Positions 9,381-19,001 are shown, counted from the stretch's first letter. The stretch: DNA of 64,000 nt from Dulcicalothrix desertica PCC 7102 (GCF_003991905.1 NZ_RSCL01000030.1:21887-85886); one strand, 5' to 3'. Made by a program: numbers and translations. Notes: generated from the letters alone by a model not told the origin.

Positions 9381-9842
9381 ATGTTAGAAAAAGTAATTTT
9401 TGTTTGGGCAATTAGTGCGCTGCTATTTGTACTTTTTAATGCTTGTAGCAACCTCGAAAATTCGCGAAAGCAAATTCTAGTACCAACAGTTGTAGAAAAA
9501 GCCTTCAACACCAAGTATTCTCCTGACATATCTCGGACTTGGCAAAAACATTATTATGGCTATGAAGCAGTTTTTATTCAAAATAATATTAAATACGAAG
9601 CAGAATTTTCAGCTAATGGTGAATGGCTAGAAACCGAATATTATGTATCAGAGAAAGAATTTCCTGAAGCTGTGTTACAAAAAATCAAAAAACAACGTCC
9701 TAACTTTGTGATTACAAAATACGAAATTGAAATTACTCCTAAAGGAATATTTTACGAAGTAGATATTACCGACGGTGAAATTGAAGAAGAATTATATTTT
9801 GATGAAAAAGGTAATCCTGCTCCTGATTTATACGAGGACTAA
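9381..9842 (+). CDS. PepSY-like putative lipoprotein
   Basis: A 153-residue protein with a hydrophobic N-terminus (VIFVWAISALLFVLFNAC) ending in a possible lipobox Cys, then an acidic mature part. The pattern HYYGYEAVFIQNNIKYEAEFS and later GIFYEVDITDGEIEEELYFDEKGN resembles two repeats of the PepSY-like fold seen in small periplasmic proteins. It follows the kinase by 15 bases and is probably co-transcribed. A role as periplasmic partner or modulator of the kinase's sensor domain is plausible but unproven. The lipobox (LFNAC) is weak, so a membrane-anchored form is also possible. Confidence 0.6.
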   Translation: MLEKVIFVWAISALLFVLFNACSNLENSRKQILVPTVVEKAFNTKYSPDISRTWQKHYYGYEAVFIQNNIKYEAEFSANGEWLETEYYVSEKEFPEAVLQKIKKQRPNFVITKYEIEITPKGIFYEVDITDGEIEEELYFDEKGNPAPDLYED

Positions 9843-9897
9843 ATTAGTGATATTTTATACATGTTACTTAGTTGCTTGTTATTTTAAATAATCTTCA

Positions 9898-9934
9898 TGA
9901 GAAGGTTCTCATAAAAATTTCATAAAGAACTCAT
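9898..9934 (+). promoter_or_regulatory. Palindrome plus triple YTCAT box, copy 2 (before ugd)
   Basis: TGAGAA-GG-TTCTCA palindrome, then YTCAT boxes at 9908, 9919 and 9930 with an exact 11-base period. A plausible -10 (TGCATA, 9952-9957) lies where it would place the third box over the -35 position, the layout of an OmpR-type activator. Copy 3 aligns without gaps for 60 bases. Confidence 0.72.
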
Positions 9935-10016
9935 CCGTAACAGCGATTATGTGCATAAGCAAGAAGACACCTAGTAAGTGTCTCTGACGTGCAAAATAAT
10001 TGGGAGGATTACCGTG

Positions 10017-11420
10017 ATGCGTGTTTGCGTTATAGGCACAGGATACGTTGGTTTAGTTACAGGGGCATGTTTGGCACATATTGGGCATCATGTTATTTGT
10101 ATTGACAACAACGCTGATAAAGTTGCCCTCATGCAATCTGGTCAATCTCCTATATTTGAGCCTGGATTGGCAGAAATTATGCAAGCGGCGATGCAAGCCG
10201 GAAACTTAGAATTTACTACAGACTTAGGCGCCGGTGTCGCGCATGGTGAAATTTTATTTATTGCAGTTGGCACTCCTGCATTACCCACAGGTGAAAGCGA
10301 TACACGATATGTTGAAGCAGTAGCGCGCGGTATTGGTTCGCATCTCAACGGTGGTTACAAAGTAATTGTCAATAAATCAACAGTACCAATTGGTTCAGGT
10401 GACTGGGTAAAAAGAATTGTGTTAGATGGAGTTGCCGAACGTCAACAAACAATTGCTGGATTTGACGTAGTTAGCAACCCAGAGTTTTTACGTGAAGGGT
10501 CTGCTGTCTTTGATACCTTTAACCCCGACCGAATTGTTTTGGGTAGCAACAGTACAAAAGCAATTGCGATGATGCGAAAACTTTATGCCCCAATCATTGC
10601 ACGTAGGTTTGCAGAAGATCCATTTTTGCTTCCTGTTCCTGTGGTCGAAACAGATATTTCATCCGCAGAAATGATTAAATACGCAGCGAATGCATTTTTA
10701 GCGACGAAAATTAGCTTTATTAACGAAGTTGCGAATATTTGCGACCGAGTAGGTGCCGATGTTACTCAAGTCGCTCAAGGTATTGGTTTAGACTCACGTA
10801 TTGGTAAAAAATTCCTCCAAGCTGGTATTGGTTGGGGTGGTTCGTGCTTTCCCAAAGATGTTTCTGCATTAATTCATACCGCTGTTGACTATGGTTATGA
10901 TGCTCAGTTATTGAGAAAAGCGGTAGCTGTCAACGAACGTCAAAAGTTGATTGCGTTAGAAAAATTACAACAAGTTTTGAAAATACTCAAAGGTAAAACC
11001 ATCGGGTTATTAGGTTTAACTTTCAAACCAGACACCGATGATATGCGTGATGCACCCGCTTTGATTTTAATCGAACAGTTGAATCGATTAGGCGCCAAAG
11101 TTAAAGCATACGACCCAATAATTGCTCAAACTGGGATGGCACATGGTCTTTCTGACGTAAAAGTTGAAAGCGACGCAGTTCAACTTGCTGATGGCTGTGA
11201 TGCATTAGTACTTATTACCGAGTGGCAATCATTCCGTAAATTAGATTACGCCAAACTCGGTGAGAAAATGATAAGCAAAATCATCATTGATGGACGCAAT
11301 TTCCTAGACCCAGAAGTTTTAACTGCTTCAGGTTTCCAATATATAGGTATTGGTCGTCCTACACACAAAGATATTACATCAACACCATCTGTTGGCGCCG
11401 AATTAGTGGCTACTTACTAA
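10017..11420 (+). CDS. ugd: UDP-glucose/GDP-mannose 6-dehydrogenase
   Basis: A 467-residue NAD-dependent enzyme that oxidises a nucleotide sugar twice to the uronic acid, most likely UDP-glucose to UDP-glucuronate for exopolysaccharide. The Rossmann motif is VIGTGYVGLVTG at the N-terminus. The catalytic Cys277 is in GWGGSCFPKD and the C-terminal domain motif GLTFKPDTDDMRDAP is present. The ATG chosen lies 9 bases after GGGAGG; an in-frame start 13 codons upstream has no such site. It carries its own copy of the regulatory element and feeds the polysaccharide operon downstream. A GDP-mannose substrate cannot be excluded. Confidence 0.9.
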   Translation: MRVCVIGTGYVGLVTGACLAHIGHHVICIDNNADKVALMQSGQSPIFEPGLAEIMQAAMQAGNLEFTTDLGAGVAHGEILFIAVGTPALPTGESDTRYVEAVARGIGSHLNGGYKVIVNKSTVPIGSGDWVKRIVLDGVAERQQTIAGFDVVSNPEFLREGSAVFDTFNPDRIVLGSNSTKAIAMMRKLYAPIIARRFAEDPFLLPVPVVETDISSAEMIKYAANAFLATKISFINEVANICDRVGADVTQVAQGIGLDSRIGKKFLQAGIGWGGSCFPKDVSALIHTAVDYGYDAQLLRKAVAVNERQKLIALEKLQQVLKILKGKTIGLLGLTFKPDTDDMRDAPALILIEQLNRLGAKVKAYDPIIAQTGMAHGLSDVKVESDAVQLADGCDALVLITEWQSFRKLDYAKLGEKMISKIIIDGRNFLDPEVLTASGFQYIGIGRPTHKDITSTPSVGAELVATY

Positions 11421-11444
11421 AGTGCATTTCAAACTCTTCTGTCT

Positions 11445-11472
11445 GTAGAGACGCGATTAATCGCGTCTCTAC
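11445..11472. repeat. REP palindrome, GTAGAGACG family
   Basis: Perfect 14-base-arm palindrome with core CGCGATTAATCGCG, against TGATTAATCA at other copies. Both sides changed together, so pairing is preserved. It lies just after the ugd stop and may act as a terminator or mRNA-stabilising hairpin. Confidence 0.88.
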
Positions 11473-11688
11473 CGCGTTTCTATCGTCTATACAGAAATAA
11501 TTAATTTTTGTTAGGGATGCGGCAATGCCGTGTCCCTACATATGTATTTGTATTATTGTAATAATAAATCTATTGACAAAAAAAATACGTAAATATACTG
11601 TAACAACTGAGGCAAATTAATAACATCCTGTTTAGTTGTGAATAAAAAGATACTAATATTTGATAAATTTACTGTAAATATTCCATTC

Positions 11689-13187
11689 ATGAATCTCAAT
11701 CGGTGGTTCATATTTTTCGGCGAAGCGCGTACTCGGATTTTGATATGGTACTTAATATTACTCGGTTTTTTTGTTTCAGTCACGCTACCACTGATTCGTC
11801 AGCGCTTGTTTGCACAAGTTCAGGCACGCGTGCAGGGTGAGTTAGTTGAAGAAATGGAGGAGTTTAAAAGTATCGTCGTACTTGGTTTGAAAAGCGCAGA
11901 TGACGATGATAGAGAGCGATTGAGCCGTAGAAATGATGTTATTAATTGGGAGGCGCCAAAAAATATTAAAGACTAACTAGGGTCGTGGAGATTCATTTGA
12001 CGGATGAACTACCGGATGATGATGTTTTTTACATCGCCATTCTTAATGGTGATTTTTACAAGTCAAATCCGCGAGGATTACCTGATGTTATGGATTTTGA
12101 TTCTCCGTTAATGCAACGTTGGGAAAAGTTAACAAAACCGTCTCAAGAGGAAGAGGACTTTGATGATGAAAATATCGACAGCGTTCTCTATATAGCCGAA
12201 CCCATTAGAATCAACAACGAAATCATGGGTGTATTTGTAGTCGCACATACGACTGCGGGTGAACGCCAAGAAGCTTTAGATGCTATACAAATTGTAGTCG
12301 AGGTTACAATATTCGTACTGCTATTTGTATTACTTTTAACATGGTTGATATCGGGTAAAATATTATCTCCATTACGTCTATTAGTAAAAACAGCCCAAGA
12401 AATTAACGAATCCGAGTTAACTAAACGCATTACCGTGCAAGGGAGTGGTGAGATTGCCCAACTCACGACTACATTCAACGCGATGATGGATAGGTTAGAA
12501 GTCGCGTTTAGTACTCAGCGCGATTTTTTGAATGATGCAGGTCACGAACTCCGTACTCCCATTACTATTATTCGTGGACACTTGGAACTTATGGGAGATG
12601 ACCCAGAAGAACAAAGGGAGACTTTAGCGATAGTTATAGATGAGCTTGACCGCATATCTCGATTCGTTGATGATTTGATTTTACTAGCAAAGACGGAACG
12701 TCCTGATTTTTTGAAGTTAGAGGTGGTGAATATTGCCACTTTAACTGAGGAACTTTTTACTAAAGCCAAAGCTTTAGCAGTTAGGAATTGGCAATTTGAT
12801 ACATCCGCTACTGGTACAATGGTTGTAGACCGCCAAAGATTAACACAAGCTGTTATGAATTTGGCACAAAACGCTACACAGCATACTAAGGAAAGTGATA
12901 CTATTTCGATTGGTTCGGGTGTATCTAAAGGCAAAGTACGTTTTTGGGTACAGGATACAGGAGAAGGAATTGCAACTGACGACCAAAAACGAATATTTGA
13001 AAGATTTGCGCGCGCATCAAACAGTCGCAGACGTTCGGAAGGTGCTGGTCTAGGGCTATCTATCGTTAGGGCTATCGCTCAAGCTCATGGCGGTAAAATA
13101 TATCTCAAAAGTATATTAGGAACAGGGTCTACTTTTACGATTGTCTTGCCCCAAGATTCTACTAAAGAAGTGCCCTTAGATAAATAG
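11689..13187 (+). pseudogene. Frameshifted sensor histidine kinase, paralogue of 7809 kinase
   Basis: Two adjacent frames together give one kinase. The first (to the TAA at 11974-11976) covers TM1 and the start of the sensor. The second (from a GTG at 11985) resumes at LTDELPDDDVFYIAILNG, which aligns with QLPQDDTFLIVLTDG of the upstream kinase, and includes TM2, HAMP, His in NDAGHELRTP, N box and GAGLGLSIVRA. The second frame has a stop at 11967-11969, so the shift lies between 11970 and 11976, equal to loss of one base or 3n+1 bases. The catalytic half is intact and could be expressed alone from the GTG, though with one membrane segment. Sequencing error is possible. Confidence 0.85.
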
Positions 13188-13240
13188 AATTATTCTCACT
13201 ACATGTTTTGTTTTTTATTTTGGCATTTTTACTACTTTCG

Positions 13241-13277
13241 TGAGAAGTTTCTCATAAAAACTTCATAAAGAACTCAT
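13241..13277 (+). promoter_or_regulatory. Palindrome plus triple YTCAT box, copy 3 (before EPS operon)
   Basis: TGAGAA-GT-TTCTCA palindrome, YTCAT boxes at 13251, 13262 and 13273, then a -10-like TATATA at 13295-13300. The region aligns without gaps to copy 2, while the genes on either side are unrelated, so the similarity points to shared regulation. Confidence 0.72.
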
Positions 13278-13345
13278 CCGCATCAGACAAACTGTATATA
13301 AGTAAAACACAGAATAAATACAAAATCAAAACAAAGGAAAAAATT

Positions 13346-14587
13346 ATGCGACTGCTGGTCTACTCCCACGACGCATACGGACTTGGCAATATCCGTCGAA
13401 TGTTAGCAATTTGTGAACACCTGCTAAGTGAAATTCCAGAACTTTCGATTTTGTTGCTGTCGGGTTCACCCATGCTTCAAGGTTTTCGCTTACCCAAAGG
13501 TTTAGATTACATTAAACTTCCTTGTCTAAACAGAGGTGAAACAGGTGAAGTTGCTGTTAAGTATTTAGGTATGGGTGTTGAGGAAACAGTTAAACTCCGT
13601 TCCGAGTTAATCTTATCAGCAGCAATTAACTTTAGACCACATTTATTTTTAGTAGACAAAAAGCCTTACGGGTTAAAGAACGAATTAACTAGTACTCTAA
13701 AATATTTTGAAGAGAAACTTCCAGATACCAAACTTGTTCTACTATTACGAGATATTCTTGATTCTCCTGAAAAAACTATAAGCGAGTGGCAAAAACACCA
13801 CTATCAAGAAACGATAGAAAGGTTCTACCATCAAATACTTGTTGTTGGAACACCAGATGTTTTTGATGTAGCTAAAGAATATCAATTTTCACCAATTATT
13901 ACTCAAAAAACTCGCTATTGTGGTTACATCGGTCGTCAACCAGGTTTCGTACATCCAAGCTTCATTAGAAAGCAATTAGATGTATCTAAAGAAGAAAGTT
14001 TGATTTTGGTAACTCCAGGTGGTGGTGAAGACGGTTATCAATTAGTTGACTCATATCTATCAGCTTTAGCACTGCTACCAGAACAAAATAGCATTAAAAG
14101 TTTAATAATTTGTGGACCGGAAATGCCTGCTGACCAAAAGCAACTCGTATTTCAGGCAGCAGAAAATAATCCAAGAGTGCAAATAGGGGAATTTACAGAT
14201 GATTTAATGAGCTACATGCAAGCAGCAGACGCAATTGTATCAATGGCAGGTTACAATACAGTTTGTGAAATTTTATCTGCTCGTAAACCTGCTGTAATTA
14301 TACCGCGCAGTAAGCCATCTCAAGAACAATCAATTAGAGCCGAAAAAATGGCAAATCTGGGTTTATTTAAAGTAGTTCACCCAGATAATATTGACTCTCA
14401 AATTTTACTTGATACTATTTTAAGTCAGTTACAAACTGAGAAAAGTTCAGATTATCAGTTAGATATGAACGGTTTACCGCGCGTTAGTGACCAAATTTTA
14501 ATGTTAATGTCTCAATCAGTTTACAACCGTCAACTCACAAAAATATACCAAGAATATTCTGCACCATCTCTAGTTGTTAGCCATTAA
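13346..14587 (+). CDS. Glycosyltransferase, COG4671-like (GT-B fold)
   Basis: A 413-residue cytoplasmic enzyme and the first gene of the exopolysaccharide operon, with a clear AAGGAAA ribosome site. It starts MRLLVYSHDAYGLGNIRRM, the pattern of COG4671 predicted glycosyltransferases related to MurG/GT28. The C-terminal nucleotide-sugar half has VTPGGGEDGYQLVD and the donor-binding SMAGYNTVCEILSARKPAVI. A paralogue of the same class follows 24 bases downstream. Its regulatory element and position suggest control by the two-component module upstream. The sugar donor and acceptor cannot be read from sequence. Confidence 0.82.
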   Translation: MRLLVYSHDAYGLGNIRRMLAICEHLLSEIPELSILLLSGSPMLQGFRLPKGLDYIKLPCLNRGETGEVAVKYLGMGVEETVKLRSELILSAAINFRPHLFLVDKKPYGLKNELTSTLKYFEEKLPDTKLVLLLRDILDSPEKTISEWQKHHYQETIERFYHQILVVGTPDVFDVAKEYQFSPIITQKTRYCGYIGRQPGFVHPSFIRKQLDVSKEESLILVTPGGGEDGYQLVDSYLSALALLPEQNSIKSLIICGPEMPADQKQLVFQAAENNPRVQIGEFTDDLMSYMQAADAIVSMAGYNTVCEILSARKPAVIIPRSKPSQEQSIRAEKMANLGLFKVVHPDNIDSQILLDTILSQLQTEKSSDYQLDMNGLPRVSDQILMLMSQSVYNRQLTKIYQEYSAPSLVVSH

Positions 14588-14611
14588 TTAATAACTAAGG
14601 AAAAATTATTC

Positions 14612-15865
14612 ATGAAAAAAATTATGTTTTACTGCCAATACCTAAGTGGTATGGGGCATTTAGTTAGAAGCACAGAAATTGTACGCAGTTTAGTTAAAGA
14701 TTTTAAAGTTTATTTTATCAATGGTGGCCCTGTTATTGAAGGATTTGAAATGCCACCCGAAGTGGAAATTATTAGATTACCTGCGCTGTGGTTAGAAAAT
14801 GGTCAATTTACAGTTGGTGATAGTTCTTTAAGTGTTGAGGAAGTTAAAGAGTTTAGAAAAAATCTTCTCATTTCTGAATTTGATAGAATTCAACCAGATT
14901 GTTTAATTACTGAATTTTTTCCTTTTGGTAGACACAAGCTTTTGTTTGAATTACTTCCTTTTGTTGAGCATATAAAATCTACAAGTCCTAATACTAAAAT
15001 AGCTAGTAGTTTACGTGATGTGATTGGCAAAGAAAGTGATGTAGAAGAAGAGGAAATAATTTGTTATTTAATGAACCGTTTCTTTGATTTATTACTGTTC
15101 CACTCTGACTCAAATTTCCAAACATTTACAGAAAGCTTCTCTAGACATCAGGATATAAAAAGCGACATTGTACATACTGGGTTTGTTACACAGGCGCCTA
15201 CTTTCAACGATAACGATATTGATATTAACAAACTTTGGGGCGCCAGTAATTCCAAAAAAACAAAAATATTAGTTAGCGTCGGCGGTGGTAGAATTGGACA
15301 TGAGCTTCTAGAGACTGTTGTGGAAGCTAGTTCGATTTTTGACAAAGGAATGCCTCATGTAGTCAAAATATTTACTGGACCTTTCATGCCAGAAGAGAAA
15401 GTAGAAAAATTAAAACAAGCTGCTTCTAATATAGATAATATTCATATAGAAAGATATACTTCAGAGCTACTTGCCTACATGAAAACAGCTGATATATCTA
15501 TTAGCTTAAGTGGGTATAATACTACTATGAACCTTCTTAGTACAGGAGTGCGCGCGATAGTTGTTCCAATTGGTCACGAAAATCAAGATAAAGAACAATT
15601 AGTGCGGACTATTAAGCTAGAACAAATGGGTCTCGTTGATTTTATTCATCCTGACAATTTAAAACCATTTTATCTAGCCGAGAAAATTCTTGAATGTCTC
15701 AGTAAAAAAGCTGCTAACACCGAGGATAAACCAGTTTTTGATATGAGTGGCGCCGAAAATACGAATAATTTTTTGAAAGAGTATCTTGATAAAATCCCCC
15801 CAACCCCCCTTAATAAGGGGGGCTTTGAGAGTAATAATATACCTCTTACTCAATGTAAATCTTAA
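14612..15865 (+). CDS. Second COG4671-like glycosyltransferase with repeat-derived tail
   Basis: A 417-residue GT-B enzyme, paralogous to the preceding gene: N-terminal FYCQYLSGMGHLVRSTEIV, then VSVGGGRIGHELL and the donor motif SLSGYNTTMNLLSTGVRAIVVP. The last 25 or so residues (from KIPPTPLNKGG) are not part of the family. They are the translation of a dispersed C-rich palindromic repeat that begins at about 15794, so the native C-terminus was extended by repeat insertion. It probably adds a sugar to the same repeat unit as its neighbour. Both genes lie upstream of an ABC exporter. Confidence 0.82.
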   Translation: MKKIMFYCQYLSGMGHLVRSTEIVRSLVKDFKVYFINGGPVIEGFEMPPEVEIIRLPALWLENGQFTVGDSSLSVEEVKEFRKNLLISEFDRIQPDCLITEFFPFGRHKLLFELLPFVEHIKSTSPNTKIASSLRDVIGKESDVEEEEIICYLMNRFFDLLLFHSDSNFQTFTESFSRHQDIKSDIVHTGFVTQAPTFNDNDIDINKLWGASNSKKTKILVSVGGGRIGHELLETVVEASSIFDKGMPHVVKIFTGPFMPEEKVEKLKQAASNIDNIHIERYTSELLAYMKTADISISLSGYNTTMNLLSTGVRAIVVPIGHENQDKEQLVRTIKLEQMGLVDFIHPDNLKPFYLAEKILECLSKKAANTEDKPVFDMSGAENTNNFLKEYLDKIPPTPLNKGGFESNNIPLTQCKS

Positions 15866-15905
15866 CTCCAGTTCCCCCCCTTATTAAGGGGGGGTTAGGG
15901 GGGAT
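15794..15905. repeat. C-rich inverted repeat pair (PPTPLNKGG type)
   Basis: Two copies of the common cyanobacterial CCCCCCTTAATAAGGGGGG-type palindrome (15798-15823 and 15874-15905) in opposite context, separated by about 50 bases. The left copy is translated as the tail of the glycosyltransferase gene. The right copy lies between that gene and the ABC transporter gene. Confidence 0.8.
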
Positions 15906-15939
15906 CAATTAGCAAATAAACACAAGGGAGAGATAGTTA

Positions 15940-17784
15940 ATGAGTAAGCGCTCCAAAGAAAAAGATTTAAAAGGAGTTATACCAGGAATCACAAGGATTT
16001 TGCGGAAATTTTCCCCATATATCCGTAAAGAAAGACTTTTAATTATTGGCTCTTTCTTCGCACTATTACTTGAAACTGGTTTACGTTTATTGGAGCCTTG
16101 GCCCTTAAAATATGTCTTTGACTATATTCTTATACCTGCTCATAACAACACCGCAAACACTGCAAATCACTTCGGTCTTAGTCCAATTGCATTGCTCACT
16201 TTATCAGCAATATCAATTGTAGTTATAACTGGAGTGGGTAGCATGGCTGCATACCTAAGTACTTACGGAATGTCCTTAGCTGTAATTAGAGTGTTATCAG
16301 AGGTACGTGGTAATCTATTCAACCACTTACAAAGTCTCTCCCTCTCTTTCCACCAAAAGTCTAAAAGTGGTGACTTAATTACCCGCGTCACATCTGATAT
16401 TGAAAAAATGCGGACTGTCACTGTTAAAACAGCTTTACCTTTAATTACTAACGTTCTATCTCTGCTGGGGATGCTAGTAATCATGTTTTTTCTTAACTGG
16501 GAATTAGCGTTAGTAGCAATGACCATTTTTCCGATACTAACCTTGTTGACAAAAAACATGATTAGTCGCATTCGCAAATTTGCAAAACAACATCGTGACT
16601 CCGAAGGTGTTTTAGCTGCTACAACTGGTGAGACAATAGGCGCCATTAAGGTAGTGCAAGTTCTATCTCTCCAAGAAATGCTACACGGCATTTTTTCACA
16701 GCAAAACCAAAAAAGTCTAGACGAAGCTATCGAATCTTTAAGATTATCAGCAGCGCTAGAAAGAATTGTCCAGATTTTGATGGCAATTATTATAGCTATA
16801 GTATTATGGCGCGGTTCCCATGTAGTTTTGCATAAAGAACTTAGTCCTGGGGAACTGCTGGTATTTATGACCTACCTCAGAAATGCCTTTGAACCGATGC
16901 GGAAACTCTCCAACCAAGTCGGACAAATAGCGAAAGCAACAGCTTCTGGAGAACGGGTAGTAGAACTTTTGGACTATGAGCCGAATGTACGCGATAACCC
17001 TAGTGCCAAAAAAGCACATCCCTTCTTTGGTACAGTACGATTTGAAAACGTTTCTTTCGGCTACGATACAGGTACAGAAATATTACAAGATGTCAGCTTT
17101 GTTGTTCAACCAGGGCAACAAGTCGCAGTAGTCGGACCATCTGGAAGCGGCAAATCAACTTTACTTAGTCTTATTCTACGTTTATATGACCCCGAAGCGG
17201 GTCGAATTTTAATTGATGGTCAAGATATTAGAGAATATACAATAGATTCTCTACGACAACAAATTAGCGTGGTTTTACAAGACAGCGTATTATTTGCTGC
17301 AAGTGTTAAAGAAAATATAGCTCATGGTAGACTTGGCGCCACCGAAAAAGAAGTAGAAAAAGCAGCGCGTCTAGCTAATGCCCACGACTTTATAATGAAA
17401 CTACCCCAAGGTTACGACACAATTTTAAGCGAACGGGGTGGTACACTTTCGGGGGGACAAAGGCAACGTGTCGCAATTGCTCGTGCTGCAATTCGTCAGG
17501 CGCCAATTATTATTTTAGATGAACCAACCACAGGTTTAGATAATGCTAGTGAGCGTACTGTTAACGCAGCACTCGCAAAACTTACCGAAGGTCGAACGAC
17601 ATTTGTTATTTCTCATGACCTGAGAGCGGTAGAAAATGCAGATATTATTCTGTATATAGAGGGTGAACGTGTTTTAGAGCAAGGTACTCATAGAGAGCTT
17701 ATGCGTTTGGGTAGTCGTTACGCAACTCTATACCGTATGCAAACTATTATTACTAAAGGGGATACTTATGCACTTGAAGCTTAA
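15940..17784 (+). CDS. ABC exporter, fused permease-ATPase (MsbA-like)
   Basis: A 614-residue half-transporter with an N-terminal membrane domain of about six helices (roughly 30-330) fused to an ATPase: Walker A GPSGSGKST at 399-407, signature LSGGQRQR near 503, Walker B IIILDEP near 523, switch His in VISHDLRAVEN. Such proteins dimerise and export lipids, lipid-linked glycans or peptides. Within an exopolysaccharide operon, export of a lipid-linked saccharide or related lipid is the likeliest role. A GGGAGA ribosome site precedes the ATG. Its last 17 bases overlap the next gene, indicating translational coupling. Confidence 0.9.
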   Translation: MSKRSKEKDLKGVIPGITRILRKFSPYIRKERLLIIGSFFALLLETGLRLLEPWPLKYVFDYILIPAHNNTANTANHFGLSPIALLTLSAISIVVITGVGSMAAYLSTYGMSLAVIRVLSEVRGNLFNHLQSLSLSFHQKSKSGDLITRVTSDIEKMRTVTVKTALPLITNVLSLLGMLVIMFFLNWELALVAMTIFPILTLLTKNMISRIRKFAKQHRDSEGVLAATTGETIGAIKVVQVLSLQEMLHGIFSQQNQKSLDEAIESLRLSAALERIVQILMAIIIAIVLWRGSHVVLHKELSPGELLVFMTYLRNAFEPMRKLSNQVGQIAKATASGERVVELLDYEPNVRDNPSAKKAHPFFGTVRFENVSFGYDTGTEILQDVSFVVQPGQQVAVVGPSGSGKSTLLSLILRLYDPEAGRILIDGQDIREYTIDSLRQQISVVLQDSVLFAASVKENIAHGRLGATEKEVEKAARLANAHDFIMKLPQGYDTILSERGGTLSGGQRQRVAIARAAIRQAPIIILDEPTTGLDNASERTVNAALAKLTEGRTTFVISHDLRAVENADIILYIEGERVLEQGTHRELMRLGSRYATLYRMQTIITKGDTYALEA

Positions 17785-18973
17785 GGAATGCAAAGCAACC
17801 CGTGTTATTTTAGTGCGTCACGGGCAAAGCACTTATAATTCTCTGGGATTATATCAAGGTTGTAGTGACGAATCTGTATTAACTGAACTTGGATACAGCG
17901 ATGCTCATAAAACTGGAAATTTCCTCCAAGGGTTAAAATTTGATGCAATTTACACCAGTTCTTTGCAGCGCGCACAACAAACTGCTAAAGAAATTTTAGG
18001 GGTAATGGCGCCTTCATTGAATCCTGAAAGCATTTGTGCAAGCGAATTATTACGAGAAACAGATTTACCCGCTTGGCAAGGAAAAGCGTTTGAATATGTG
18101 AAAGAAAACTTTCCTCAAGAATATCGCACTTGGAAACAGTTTCCCCATGAATTTCGTATGGAGATTCCTAATCAAAATACTTATATACACCCTGCATTAG
18201 ACCTTTACGACCGAGTACATAAATTTTGGCGCCAAGTACTACTACGTCACGTTGGTGAGACTATTTTACTAGTAGTTCATGGTGGTACAAATCGTGCTTT
18301 AATTAGTACAGCCCTTGGCATTACTCCCGACCGCTACCACTGTATTCAACAATCAAACTGCGGTATTAGCGTATTGAATTTTCCTGATGGTACTTTAGAA
18401 TCAGGGCGCCTGGAGATAATGAATTTGGCTTCCCATGTTGGGGAATATCTTCCTAAACCTCAAGAAGGTGGTAAAGGTTTACGTCTTCTGCTTATACCTT
18501 CGGGTGCCAGTGCTGAACAAATCAATAGTTTAGCAGAACAACTTAACTCAGTTAAAATCCGGTTTTGTTTAAGTAGTATAGTTGATGATTCGCACACCAT
18601 AGTACAAAAAGTCATTCAACATCATTCAGAAACAGTATATTCAGAAGTGTTTGAAGATGAGTTGCCAGAAGTTTGGCAAACAGGAATTATTAATCAAATT
18701 ACTGCAAATTCAAATAATTTAGTGACTGGTTTAATTGTCGCAAAAGAAGAAATTATCAAAAACTTAATTGGTCAAGCTCTTGGTATGGATTTAAATCAAG
18801 TAGAGCGGTTGCAAGTGGAAAAAGGAACTCTTTGTAGTATTCAATATCCTGGGGAGCATCATCCACCGATTGTACAGGGGATGAATTTGGGTGATGTTTA
18901 TAGGGCGGGCAGGGATGCCCGCTCCACAAGACAAGACAAGACAAGACAAGAAAAGAGTTATTTCAGTTTTTGA
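17768..18973 (+). CDS. Histidine phosphatase (phosphoglycerate mutase-like), repeat-extended
   Basis: A 401-residue protein. The first 210 residues are a histidine-phosphatase domain: RHG at 17-19 with the phosphorylated His18, and the second active-site His in LLVVHGGTN. The rest (SASAEQ-like region through LIGQALGMDLNQVERLQ) looks like a second, degenerate mutase-like domain without RHG. The final 18 or so residues come from a dispersed repeat followed by five ACAAG units, so the natural end is unclear. The start overlaps the ABC transporter gene by 17 bases. Substrate is unknown; a phosphosugar or phospholipid intermediate would suit the operon. Confidence 0.82.
   Translation: MHLKLKECKATRVILVRHGQSTYNSLGLYQGCSDESVLTELGYSDAHKTGNFLQGLKFDAIYTSSLQRAQQTAKEILGVMAPSLNPESICASELLRETDLPAWQGKAFEYVKENFPQEYRTWKQFPHEFRMEIPNQNTYIHPALDLYDRVHKFWRQVLLRHVGETILLVVHGGTNRALISTALGITPDRYHCIQQSNCGISVLNFPDGTLESGRLEIMNLASHVGEYLPKPQEGGKGLRLLLIPSGASAEQINSLAEQLNSVKIRFCLSSIVDDSHTIVQKVIQHHSETVYSEVFEDELPEVWQTGIINQITANSNNLVTGLIVAKEEIIKNLIGQALGMDLNQVERLQVEKGTLCSIQYPGEHHPPIVQGMNLGDVYRAGRDARSTRQDKTRQEKSYFSF
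18902..18950. repeat. GGGCAGGGATGCCCG repeat plus (ACAAG)5
   Basis: A dispersed palindromic repeat of the GGGCATCCTTGCCCG family merges into five perfect ACAAG pentamers (18926-18950). Both lie inside the 3' end of the histidine phosphatase frame. Confidence 0.8.
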
Positions 18974-19001
18974 TTAATGAGTAATTATTGAGGAGAATAA
19001 G

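Noticed and set aside
11958..11963. Six-A run as the frameshift site of the broken kinase
   Set aside because: The second frame has a stop at 11967-11969 downstream of the run, so the change must lie after it.
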